From the NCBI GenBank assembly GCA_023388935.1, contig JAEWFG010000367.1, positions 1 through 26,212 on the forward strand: DNA of 26,212 nucleotides. The letters are read 5' to 3'. The notes beneath the pieces were generated by a model that had not been told where the DNA came from, searched no databases, and saw nothing but the letters and a program-made list of their open reading frames with translations. The stretch comes from Pseudomonadota bacterium (GTDB lineage: Bacteria; Pseudomonadota; Alphaproteobacteria; Rhizobiales; Xanthobacteraceae). Made by a program: the position numbers and the translations under genes. This document shows, piece by piece, positions 13,941 through 21,368 of this stretch. Within the stretch, counting starts at the first letter, position 1. Every line of letters starts with the position of its first letter.

Positions 13941-14708
13941 TTACTTCAGCGTCGCACTCAGCGCTTCGGAGAACGCTTCGTTGGTGCGGTCGAGCCTGAG
14001 CGGCGTGACCGAGACATAGCGCTCACGAAGCGCCGCCAGATCGGTTCCCTCCGCGGGCGTGTCCATCATCGCGGCGCGCTCGAAGCCGACCCAGAAATAG
14101 GGATTGTTGCGGCCGTCCGTGCGCTGGTCGATCCTGAGGAAGCCGGGATTGCGCTTGCCCTGGCGCGTGACGCGAATGCCGAGCACCTGCTCCGGCGTGC
14201 AGGACGGGAAGTTGACATTGATGACGGTGTCCTTCGGGATGCCGGCGGCGAGCACCTTGCGCAGGATATCAGGCCCGAATTTGCGCGCAGTGTCCCACGG
14301 CGGCCGATCGCGCGTCTCGACGCTGAACTCCTGCGACAGCGCAAATGACGGCAGCCCCAGGATGGTGCCTTCGAGCGCGCCGGCGATGGTGCCGGAATAG
14401 ACCACGTCCTCGGCGACGTTGCGGCCCTTGTTGACGCCGGACAGCACGACATCCGGTGGCTTGGCGCCGAGGATGTGCCGCGCGCCCATGATGACGCAGT
14501 CGGTCGGCGTGCCGCGCACAGCGAAATGCTGCGGGCCCACTTCGCGCAGGCGCAAGGGATCGTTCAACGACAGCGAGTGCGATACCCCCGACTGGTCGAG
14601 CTCGGGCGCCACCACCCAGACATCGTCGGACAGGGCACGCGCTATCTCCTCCACGACCTTGAGGCCGGGAGCGTGAATGCCGTCGTCATTGGTACAGAGA
14701 ATACGCAT
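13941..14708 (-). CDS. surE: 5'/3'-nucleotidase SurE
   Basis: 255 residues from ATG 14708, with GAGGAA a little far upstream. SurE is a metal-dependent phosphatase acting on nucleoside monophosphates and associated with stationary-phase survival. The N-terminus MRILCTNDDGIHAPGL carries the catalytic Asp pair. SGVSHSLSLNDPLR, GTPTDCVIMGARHIL, SGVNKGRNVAEDVVYSGTIAGALEG and INVNFP are the remaining family blocks. Length is normal. The gene is separated from its usual neighbour pcm by the opposite-strand response regulator and follows a conserved hypothetical gene after 162 bp. Confidence 0.96.
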   Translation of the reverse strand: MRILCTNDDGIHAPGLKVVEEIARALSDDVWVVAPELDQSGVSHSLSLNDPLRLREVGPQHFAVRGTPTDCVIMGARHILGAKPPDVVLSGVNKGRNVAEDVVYSGTIAGALEGTILGLPSFALSQEFSVETRDRPPWDTARKFGPDILRKVLAAGIPKDTVINVNFPSCTPEQVLGIRVTRQGKRNPGFLRIDQRTDGRNNPYFWVGFERAAMMDTPAEGTDLAALRERYVSVTPLRLDRTNEAFSEALSATLK

Positions 14709-14870
14709 GCGAAAGGTCGATTCCTCAAGCGGGTTTGGGCCGTCTTATCCGGCTACGGCCGATCAAGCAAACCAGGCGGCGCCGGGATTTGGGCTGCCGG
14801 CGCGCAGACCTCATCTGTGATCCCGTTCATTGCCGCAACGCAGCATTTACCCCTATTTTCCGTCCGTATT

Positions 14871-15236
14871 CTAGCGGCGGATGTGCCATTGCTGCAGGAA
14901 GTGCGCGAGCCTTCCTTCTGCGCGCAGGGTCATCGCCGGCACGACCGGATTCTCGGTGGGTGAGGATTCAATGGCGCGAAGCGCTTCCGACTGCGCGACA
15001 ATTGGAGCCGACGCCGGCGCCTGCGGAAAACGATCGCGAGCCATCATCAACGCCTTGTCGAAATCCTCGGTGTTGACCCCGGGCTTGGCGCGCCGGCTCT
15101 GCACGAGATCATCGTCCCAAAGCCGCGCGACATCGATATCCAAGACGCCACGCAGGCGCTGATCGACGGCCTGGATGCCGGCACCTGTCGCCGCCCATTG
15201 TCTGCCTACCCAGAAGATGTCGCGGTGCAAGGCCAT
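14871..15236 (-). CDS. Conserved hypothetical protein between serS and surE
   Basis: 121 residues. The product has no motif I can assign. Visible features are an N-terminal block MALHRDIFWVGRQWAATGAGIQAVDQRL, LDIDVARLWDDDLV, a polar middle with KPGVNTEDFDKALMMARDRFP, and a C-terminal FLQQWHIRR. No signal peptide, membrane segment or cysteine is present, so it is probably a small cytoplasmic protein. Amino-acid composition and frame fit a real gene, and I recall similar proteins at this position in Bradyrhizobium relatives. The start at 15236 has no clear ribosome-binding site. Function unknown. Confidence 0.7.
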   Translation of the reverse strand: MALHRDIFWVGRQWAATGAGIQAVDQRLRGVLDIDVARLWDDDLVQSRRAKPGVNTEDFDKALMMARDRFPQAPASAPIVAQSEALRAIESSPTENPVVPAMTLRAEGRLAHFLQQWHIRR

Positions 15237-15332
15237 GGATGGTCGGTTCGCGTTGTCGGGTGGCCGTCAGGATAACCGGCCGCCCGATCTTCGCAACCAA
15301 ACGTTTCCGCGTTACAGGCCGGCAATCGCGCC

Positions 15333-16664
15333 CTATTCGCGCGCGACCACCTTCAGGCCGCCCATATAGGGCTGGAGCACGCTGGGGACTGCAATCGAGC
15401 CGTCCTCCTGCTGATAAGTCTCCATCACGGCGATCAGCGCACGGCCGACCGCGGTGCCGGAGCCATTCAGCGTGTGCACGAAGCGCGGCTTGCCGTCCGG
15501 CCCGCGCGAGCGCGCATCCATGCGCCGCGCTTGGAAATCACCGCAGACCGAGCAACTCGAGATCTCGCGGAACATGCCACCGTCGCCCTGTCCGGGCATC
15601 CAGACCTCGATGTCATAGGTTTTCTGCGACGAAAAGCCCATATCTCCCGCGCAGAGCGTCATCACGCGATAATGCAGGTCGAGCTTCTGCAACACCTGCT
15701 CGGCGCACGAGAGCATCCGCTCCAGCTCGTCCTTGCTGGTCTCGGGCGTGGTGATTGAGACCAGCTCGACCTTGGTGAACTGGTGCTGACGGATCATCCC
15801 GCGAGTGTCGCGCCCGGCAGCCCCCGCCTCGGCACGGAAGCACGGCGTCAGTGCGGTGAGCCGCATCGGCAACTGCTTCTCGTCGAGAATGGATTCGCGC
15901 GCGAGGTTGGTGAGCGACACCTCAGCGGTCGGGATGAGGCCGAGGCGCTCGGTCTTCAGCCGCTCATGATCGGGCGCAGCGAGGAGCTCGCCCTTGATCG
16001 CCCAGAACTGATCGTCCTCGAATTTCGGCAACTGCCCGGTGCCGAACATCACCTCATTGCGCACCAGCAGCGGCGGATTGATCTCGGTGTAGCCATGTTC
16101 GGTCGTGTGCAGGTCGAGCATGAACTGGCCGATCGCGCGCTCCAGCCGCGCGAGCCCCTTCTTCAGCACGACGAAGCGCGCACCGGAGAGTTTTGCCGCC
16201 GCCTCGAAATCCATGTAACCGAGCGCGGTGCCGAGATCGTCATGCAGTTTCGGCGCGAAGCTGTAGTTGCGCTTGTTGCCGAACACGTGGTGCTGCACGT
16301 TGCCGTGCTCATCGACGCCATCGGGCACTTCATCGAACGGAATGTTCGGAATCGCGGACAGTTCTTTCGTCAGCTCCTCGTCGGCAGCTTTCGCGGCGGC
16401 TTCGAGCTGCGGCATCGTGGTCTTGAGCTCGGCGACCTCGGCCATCAGCTTGGCCGCGCGCGCCTCGTCCTTCGCCTTCTTGGCGTCGCCGATCTCCTTG
16501 GAGGCGGCATTGCGCCGTGCCTGCGCCTGCTCCGAGGCCAGGATCGCCGCCCGCCGCCTCTCGTCGATCGCGAGCAGCGACGCCGACAACGGCTTCAGGC
16601 CGCGTCGGGCGAGGCCGGCGTCGAAGGCTTGCGGATTGTCGCGGATCGATTTGATGTCGTGCAT
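15333..16664 (-). CDS. serS: Seryl-tRNA synthetase
   Basis: 443 residues from ATG 16664. It charges tRNA-Ser (and tRNA-Sec where present) with serine. The N-terminal helical-hairpin arm that grips the tRNA spans about residues 30-110 (ASEQAQARRNAASKEIG to AAAKAADEELTKEL). The class II core shows TEHGYTEINPPLLVRNE, motif 2 (LTALTPCFRAEAGAAGRDTRG followed by QHQFTKVEL), and motif 3 (NGSGTAVGRALIAVMETYQ). Length and order are normal. It lies between tatC and the hypothetical gene on the same strand. The 196-bp gap to tatC contains a palindromic repeat element. Confidence 0.97.
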   Translation of the reverse strand: MHDIKSIRDNPQAFDAGLARRGLKPLSASLLAIDERRRAAILASEQAQARRNAASKEIGDAKKAKDEARAAKLMAEVAELKTTMPQLEAAAKAADEELTKELSAIPNIPFDEVPDGVDEHGNVQHHVFGNKRNYSFAPKLHDDLGTALGYMDFEAAAKLSGARFVVLKKGLARLERAIGQFMLDLHTTEHGYTEINPPLLVRNEVMFGTGQLPKFEDDQFWAIKGELLAAPDHERLKTERLGLIPTAEVSLTNLARESILDEKQLPMRLTALTPCFRAEAGAAGRDTRGMIRQHQFTKVELVSITTPETSKDELERMLSCAEQVLQKLDLHYRVMTLCAGDMGFSSQKTYDIEVWMPGQGDGGMFREISSCSVCGDFQARRMDARSRGPDGKPRFVHTLNGSGTAVGRALIAVMETYQQEDGSIAVPSVLQPYMGGLKVVARE

Positions 16665-16742
16665 GGCCGTGGTCCTGGATCAGCGTGCAACAGCCAACGC
16701 GGTATGTCGGGAGTTTGCATCGCGCTTCCCACTACCACAGGC

Positions 16743-16842
16743 GTCATCGCCCGCGAAAGCGGGCGATCCAGTATTCCAAAGACGGCGCTGATTCTTCGAG
16801 AGGTCGCGGCGTACTGGATTCCCCGCTTTCGCGGGGAATGAC
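16743..16842. repeat. Interspersed palindromic (REP/BIME-like) element, copy 2
   Basis: Hairpin 1 has arms ATCGCCCGC (16746-16754) and GCGGGCGAT (16759-16767) around GAAA. Hairpin 2 has arms ATTCCCCGC (16818-16826) and GCGGGGAAT (16831-16839) around TTTC. ATCCAGTA (16766-16773) pairs exactly with TACTGGAT (16812-16819), closing a larger stem between them. The core aligns with copy 1 at 10995-11120. Hairpin 2 is the exact reverse complement of copy 1's first hairpin, so modules are inverted between copies. It lies within the tat–serS run, 19 bp downstream of the tatC stop. Confidence 0.85.
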
Positions 16843-16860
16843 AGCGGAGGTCGGGACGCC

Positions 16861-17673
16861 CTACTCTGCCGGATTGGCCGGTGACGACACGTCGGTGCCG
16901 GACGCCTGCTGCGTAGCCGCCGCCTTCTTCTCCACCATCGCCACCGCGATGATCGAGCCCTCATAGAGCGCCAGCAACGGAATCGCGAGCGAGCACTGGC
17001 TGAGGACATCGGGCGGCGTCAGCACGGCCGCGATGATGAAAGCAACCACGATGAAATAGCGGCGCTTCTCGCGCAGCATCTTCGACGTGATGATGCCGAT
17101 TCGCCCGAGCAGCGTCAGGATCACCGGAAGCTGGAAGGCGACGCCGAAGGCGAAGATCAGCGACATCATCAGCGACAGATATTCGCCGACCTTGGGCAGC
17201 AGCTGGATCTGCGCCGTCTCGTCGCTGCCGGCCTGCTGCATGCCGAGCGAGAAGCGGACCAGCATCGGCAGCACGACGAAATAGACCAGTGCCGCGCCCA
17301 GCACGAAGAAGATCGGGGTCGCGACCAGATACGGCAGGAAGGCCTGCTTCTCGTGCTTGTAGAGCCCCGGGGCGACGAACTTGTAGATCTGCGTCGCGAC
17401 GATCGGGAACGAGATGAAGCCGGCGCCGAATAGCGCGAGCTTGAGCTGGGTGATGAAATATTCCAGCAGCGCGGTGTAGATGAACTTGGAGTTCTCGGGA
17501 CCTGCGACCCACACGAACGGCCAGACCAGCACGTTGTAGATCTGCTTGGCGAAGAAGAAGCAGAAGATGAAAGCCAGGCCGAAGCCGAGCAGCGCCTTGA
17601 TCAGCCGCGAACGTAGCTCGATCAGGTGGTCCATCAATGGGGCTTTGCTGGCCTCGATATCGGCGTCGCTCAT
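16861..17673 (-). CDS. tatC: Sec-independent protein translocase subunit TatC
   Basis: 270 residues. TatC is the six-helix core of the twin-arginine translocase and, with TatB, the receptor for folded proteins with RR signal peptides. Visible are the N-terminal MDHLIELRSRLIKAL, LVWPFVWVAGPENSKFIYTALLEYF, FPIVATQIYKFVAPGLYKHEK, ALVYFVVLPML, and a helical GVAFQLPVILTLLGRIGI followed by LTPPDVLSQ, all family hallmarks. The tail is short and polar. Its start overlaps the tatB stop as ATGA (17670-17673), so translation is probably coupled. Confidence 0.97.
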   Translation of the reverse strand: MSDADIEASKAPLMDHLIELRSRLIKALLGFGLAFIFCFFFAKQIYNVLVWPFVWVAGPENSKFIYTALLEYFITQLKLALFGAGFISFPIVATQIYKFVAPGLYKHEKQAFLPYLVATPIFFVLGAALVYFVVLPMLVRFSLGMQQAGSDETAQIQLLPKVGEYLSLMMSLIFAFGVAFQLPVILTLLGRIGIITSKMLREKRRYFIVVAFIIAAVLTPPDVLSQCSLAIPLLALYEGSIIAVAMVEKKAAATQQASGTDVSSPANPAE

Positions 17674-18194
17674 GACGCTTTGGCGTCCTTGATCGCCTCG
17701 GATGGCACGGTGTCCTGCGTAACCTGTGCCTGCTCGACCTCACGGGTGACGGCGAGCGGTTCGTTCACAGCCGCATGCGCCTCGGCTTCCACGAAGGTCG
17801 CGGACGTCGGAGCTTCCGGGGTGGTTGGGATTGCCGGCGCTTCACTTGAAGTTGCCGGTGGTTCGACAGCCGTGGCGGTCGTCGTCTCGGCCGGCTTGTC
17901 CAGCGCATCGACGCGGAGCGCGTCGCTGACGTCCTTCTGAAGCGAGGTCATCAGGTTGTTGCCGGCGAAGCCGGAAGCCGCTTCCCTGACCTCGTCAAAG
18001 CTCTTCTTGAGGTCGGCCATCTCGGCCTCGCGCATCGCTTCCTGGAACTGGCCCTGGAATTCGGCGGCCATCTTGCGGGCCTTGCCCATCCACTGCCCGA
18101 CCATGCGCAGCACGCCCGGCAGCTCTTTCGGGCCGATGGCGACCAAGGCCACGACCCCGATGAGGACCAGTTCACTCCACCCGATGTCGAACAT
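17670..18194 (-). CDS. tatB: Sec-independent protein translocase subunit TatB
   Basis: 174 residues. One N-terminal membrane helix (ELVLIGVVALVAIGPKELP), then a long amphipathic helix (LRMVGQWMGKARKMAAEFQGQFQEAMREAEMADLKKSF), are the TatB signature; the early MFDIGWSEL is typical. The remaining ~90 residues are a Thr/Ala/Pro/Glu-rich tail that looks disordered (ATAVEPPATSSEAPAIPTTP). TatB partners TatC in substrate recognition. It lies 84 bp downstream of tatA and overlaps tatC by 4 bp. Confidence 0.95.
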   Translation of the reverse strand: MFDIGWSELVLIGVVALVAIGPKELPGVLRMVGQWMGKARKMAAEFQGQFQEAMREAEMADLKKSFDEVREAASGFAGNNLMTSLQKDVSDALRVDALDKPAETTTATAVEPPATSSEAPAIPTTPEAPTSATFVEAEAHAAVNEPLAVTREVEQAQVTQDTVPSEAIKDAKAS

Positions 18195-18278
18195 GAGGTC
18201 TTCCGTTCAGGCCAGCCGCAATCGGCCCAATCCTATCTGCGCAGGATCGGGACCGCCCGCGTCCGTCCGATCTTTGGC

Positions 18279-18512
18279 TCAGACGGCCTTGCTGCCGACG
18301 TCGGACCGAGCCGCGGTCGGCGCGGCATTGTGCTCGATGGACTTGGCCGGCTCGGGCTTGTCGGCAGGCTTGTCGTCGTCCTGCATGCCCTTCTTGAACG
18401 CCTTGATGCCCTGAGCCACGTCGCCCATCAGATCCGAAATCTTGCCGCGGCCGAACAGCAGCAGGACCACTGCGATCACCAGGATCCAGTGCCAAATGCT
18501 GAGTGAACCCAT
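18279..18512 (-). CDS. tatA: Sec-independent protein translocase subunit TatA
   Basis: 77 residues from ATG 18512, which has GGAGG 8 nt upstream; a longer frame from 18560 lacks that site and adds a non-hydrophobic leader. TatA forms the pore-like oligomers of the Tat system. It shows MGSLSIWHWILVIAVVLLLFGRGKI (membrane helix and the FGRGKI hinge), then the amphipathic ISDLMGDVAQGIKAFKKGM, and a charged tail (DDDKPADKPEPAKSIEH). It is the first gene of tatABC. A possible promoter lies at 18564-18592. Confidence 0.95.
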   Translation of the reverse strand: MGSLSIWHWILVIAVVLLLFGRGKISDLMGDVAQGIKAFKKGMQDDDKPADKPEPAKSIEHNAAPTAARSDVGSKAV

Positions 18513-18563
18513 CCTGCAACCCTCCAAACACGCATGGCCGGGGACCCGGCCGATCTTCACCGA

Positions 18564-18592
18564 AACCTAGGCTTCGCAGGTCTCAAAAACAA
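18564..18592 (-). promoter_or_regulatory. Candidate promoter upstream of tatA
   Basis: On the minus strand TTGTTT (complement of 18587-18592) is followed after 17 bp by TAGGTT (complement of 18564-18569). Spacing is ideal but both boxes are only moderate matches. It lies about 55 bp upstream of the tatA start and just downstream of the hairpin that follows scpB. Confidence 0.35.
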
Positions 18593-18602
18593 GGACCAAG
18601 GC

Positions 18603-18625
18603 AGCGCCAATTCGCTGTTGGCGCT
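18603..18625 (-). terminator. Hairpin downstream of scpB, possible terminator
   Basis: AGCGCCAA (18603-18610) and TTGGCGCT (18618-18625) are exact 8-bp inverted repeats with a 7-nt loop, 56 bp beyond the scpB stop. On the minus strand the stem is followed, after about 11 nt, by GTTTTTG. The U-tract is displaced, so termination efficiency is uncertain. It marks the likely boundary between the dgt–scpB block and tatABC. Confidence 0.4.
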
Positions 18626-18680
18626 ACGTAATCTGGCTAACTGTTAACCGGTCGCAGGGGGACCGCAGAGCGCCGGGGCG

Positions 18681-19436
18681 TCACTCCTCGGCGCCGCCCT
18701 CACCGCTTCCCTCATTGCCGCCTTCCGGCGGCGTCTCGGGCTCGACCGCAGGCGCCAGCGCCAGATCGAGGTCCTCTCCCGGTTCCAGCGGATCCTCATC
18801 CTCACGCAGTGTGGGGTCATCCGACGGCGTGGGGACGCTGAAACCGGTCGGCAGACGCGAATCCAGCAGGCCCGTGCCCTTCAGCTCCTCCAGACCCGGC
18901 AGATCGCCGAGCTGTTCCAAGGTGAACTGCGACAGGAAGTCCTCGGTGGTTCCGAAGGTCAGCGGACGGCCCGGCGTCTTGCGACGGCCGCGTGGCTTGA
19001 TCCAGCCGGTCTCCAGCAACACGTCGAGCGTGCCCTTCGAGGTAACGACGCCACGGATCTCCTCGATCTCGGCGCGCGTCACCGGCTGGTGATAGGCGAT
19101 GATCGCCAGCACCTCGATCGCCGCGCGCGAGAGGCGGCGGGTCTCGGTGCTCTCCCGCGTCATCAGCCAGGCGAGATCGCCGGCAGTGCGGAAGGTCCAT
19201 TTGTTGGCGACCCGCACGAGATTCACGCCGCGCGAGGCATAGTCGGCCTGCAGCTGCTCGAGCGCTGCCTTGACGTCGACGCCCTCGGGCATGCGCTTGG
19301 CCAGCGTCGCAGTGTCCAGGGGTTCACTCGAAGCGAACAGCAGCGCTTCCAGCAGCCGCAGTTCTTCGGGACGTGCCTGGGATTCGTTGTCCATCGGCTC
19401 GGCCTCTTCTACCCGCACTTCAGCCAGGCTCGCCAT
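18681..19436 (-). CDS. scpB: Segregation and condensation protein B
   Basis: 251 residues from ATG 19436, set by a strong AGGAGG (complement of 19444-19449) 7 nt upstream; an in-frame start at 19457 precedes that site. ScpB is the winged-helix kite subunit of the SMC–ScpAB condensin. The core runs from LRLLEALLFASSEPLD through LARRMPEG-like text and KWTFRTAGDLAWLM to IEVLAIIAYHQPVTRAEIEEIRGV and LDVLLETGWIKPRGRRKTPGRP, all family blocks. The C-terminal ~50 residues are strongly acidic and Pro/Gly-rich (EDEDPLEPGEDLDLAL), probably disordered. It follows scpA closely, with its ribosome-binding site just after the scpA stop. Confidence 0.95.
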   Translation of the reverse strand: MASLAEVRVEEAEPMDNESQARPEELRLLEALLFASSEPLDTATLAKRMPEGVDVKAALEQLQADYASRGVNLVRVANKWTFRTAGDLAWLMTRESTETRRLSRAAIEVLAIIAYHQPVTRAEIEEIRGVVTSKGTLDVLLETGWIKPRGRRKTPGRPLTFGTTEDFLSQFTLEQLGDLPGLEELKGTGLLDSRLPTGFSVPTPSDDPTLREDEDPLEPGEDLDLALAPAVEPETPPEGGNEGSGEGGAEE

Positions 19437-19457
19437 GGCAGATCCTCCTTCTTGCAC

Positions 19458-20297
19458 TTAACCGACCGGTGCATCGGGCGCAGGAGCTGCGTCCGGAACC
19501 GGTTTAGGACGCCCCTTCCGGAAATAGATGGGCGCAAACGCCTCTTTCTGGTTCAGCTCGAGCTGACCTTCGCGCACCAGCTCGAGCGCGGCGGCAAAGC
19601 TCGAGGCAAACACCGTCGCGCGCTGCGTCGGATCGGCGACGTGCCGGATCAAAAAGTCGTCGAGAACGCCCCAGTCATCCTGTTCGCTGATGCTGCCGAC
19701 CAGCCGCTCCAGCGTGGCGCGCGCCTCGGCGAGCGACCACACCGTGCGCTTGGCCAGATGCACACTCGCCAGCACGCGCGACTGGCGCTGTGCGGCATAG
19801 GCCGTGAGCAAATCGTACAGCGTCGCCGTGTATTTCGGATGCTTGATCTCGGCGATCTGTTCGGGCTCGCCGCGCGGGAAGATGTCACGCAGCAATTGCT
19901 GACGGTTCATCAGCCGGTTGGCGGCTTCGCGGATAGCTTCCAGTCGACGTAGACGGTTGGCAAGCGCGGTCGCCATCTCTTCTGCGCTCGGGCCCTCTGC
20001 GCTCGGCGGCTCCGGCAGCAGCAGGCGCGATTTCAGGAAGGCGAGCCAGGCGGCCATCACGAGATAATCGGCAGCAAGCTCCAGCCGGATCTTTCGAGCC
20101 GCTTCGATGAAATGGAGATACTGGTCGGCGAGCGCCAGGATCGAGATCTTGGCGAGATCGACCTTCTGCTGCCGCGCCAGCGCGAGCAGCAGGTCGAGCG
20201 GGCCTTCATAGCCCTCGACGTCCACCACCAACGCCGGCTCACCCTCGGCGAGCTCAGCGGGCCGCCCGGTTTCGAACGATAGGATTTCTGCGGTCAT
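19458..20297 (-). CDS. scpA: Segregation and condensation protein A
   Basis: 279 residues from ATG 20297, overlapping the nagZ stop as ATGA. ScpA is the kleisin that bridges the SMC heads and binds ScpB. The N-terminal kleisin block is clear: VEGYEGPLDLLLALARQQKVDLAKISILALADQYL, then ADYLVMAAWLAFLKSRLLLP. The middle has LANRLRRLEAIREAANRLMN and the C-terminal winged helix is near VRHVADPTQRATVFASSFAAALELVREG. Downstream is a proline-rich tail. The smc gene is not in the window. Coupling with nagZ is positional only. Confidence 0.95.
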   Translation of the reverse strand: MTAEILSFETGRPAELAEGEPALVVDVEGYEGPLDLLLALARQQKVDLAKISILALADQYLHFIEAARKIRLELAADYLVMAAWLAFLKSRLLLPEPPSAEGPSAEEMATALANRLRRLEAIREAANRLMNRQQLLRDIFPRGEPEQIAEIKHPKYTATLYDLLTAYAAQRQSRVLASVHLAKRTVWSLAEARATLERLVGSISEQDDWGVLDDFLIRHVADPTQRATVFASSFAAALELVREGQLELNQKEAFAPIYFRKGRPKPVPDAAPAPDAPVG

Positions 20298-21322
20298 GCG
20301 GATGCCGTGTTTGCCCGTGCGATCAATGCGTCGAGTTCGGCGCGCGCGGCCGCCCGGTCGAACGGCTGCGGCGCCATGCGCGCGGCGAGTGCAGCGTTTG
20401 CCCGCTCCAGCGCCCTGCCCGACAGTTCAGGTGCCTGGCCGGCAACCTCGCGCATCTCCTCGATGCTGCCGTTGCAATGCAGGGCCATGTCGCAACCGGC
20501 CGCGAAGATGGCGCGGGTCCGTTCGGCAATGCTTCCCGCCAGCGCGTTCATCGACACGTCATCACTCATTAACAAACCCTGGAACCCGATTGTGCCGCGA
20601 ATCACCTGAGCAATCATTGTCGCAGATGTCGTCGCCGGATGGGCGGGGTCGAGGGCGCTAAACACAACATGTGCAGTCATGGCCATCGGCAGGTCCGCGA
20701 GCGGCTTGAATGCGGCGAAGTCGGTCCGTTCGAGTTCGTCCCTCGGCGTATCAACCGTCGGCAGCTTGAAATGGGTATCGGCGGTGGCCCGGCCATGACC
20801 GGGAATGTGCTTCAGGACCGGCAGCACGCCGCCTTGTTCCAGCCCGTCGGTGACCGCGCGGGCGATCGCCGCAACCTTACCCGGCGAGGTGCCATAGGCC
20901 CGGTTCCCAATGACGGCGTCGGCGCCAGGCACCGGCACGTCAGCGAGTGGCAGGCAGTCTACCGTGATGCCGAGATCGGCGAGATCAGCTGCAATCAGCC
21001 GCGAGCTGAGGCGCGCAGCAGTCAGCCCGAGGGCCGAATCAGTGTCATACAAATTCGCGAAAATGGCGCCCGGCGGATAGACCGGCCAGTGCGGCGGCCC
21101 CAGCCGTTGTACCCGCCCGCCTTCCTGGTCGATGAGGACAGGGGCGTCGGCTGCACCTGCCACCGCCCGCAATTCCGCAACCAATGCAGTAACCTGAGCC
21201 GGCGTCTCGACATTGCGCTTGAAGAGGATGAAGCCCCACGGCCGTTCGGCACGGATAAACTCCCGCTCGGCGGCGGTCAGTTCCGTTCCGGATACACCGG
21301 TAATGAAGGCCCGCGTGCTCAT
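20294..21322 (-). CDS. nagZ: Beta-N-acetylhexosaminidase (NagZ-type, GH3)
   Basis: 342 residues from ATG 21322. NagZ cleaves GlcNAc from 1,6-anhydro-MurNAc muropeptides in cytoplasmic peptidoglycan recycling. The GH3 barrel is visible: ERPWGFILFKRNVETPAQV, PVLIDQEGGRVQRLGPPHW, the substrate/acid loop KHIPGHGRATADTHFKLP, and the nucleophile segment LLMSDDVSMNAL. No signal peptide is present, which fits a cytoplasmic enzyme. It lies between a SPOR-domain cell-envelope protein and scpA on the same strand. Confidence 0.95.
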   Translation of the reverse strand: MSTRAFITGVSGTELTAAEREFIRAERPWGFILFKRNVETPAQVTALVAELRAVAGAADAPVLIDQEGGRVQRLGPPHWPVYPPGAIFANLYDTDSALGLTAARLSSRLIAADLADLGITVDCLPLADVPVPGADAVIGNRAYGTSPGKVAAIARAVTDGLEQGGVLPVLKHIPGHGRATADTHFKLPTVDTPRDELERTDFAAFKPLADLPMAMTAHVVFSALDPAHPATTSATMIAQVIRGTIGFQGLLMSDDVSMNALAGSIAERTRAIFAAGCDMALHCNGSIEEMREVAGQAPELSGRALERANAALAARMAPQPFDRAAARAELDALIARANTASA

Positions 21323-21368
21323 AACGGCCGATTAACCCTGCCCCGTGAGGGGGTCAAGGAAACGGCCG

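Noticed and set aside
15783..16841. 352-codon plus-strand open frame antisense to serS
   Set aside because: It mirrors serS with no recognisable domain; serS is intact and unmistakable on the other strand.
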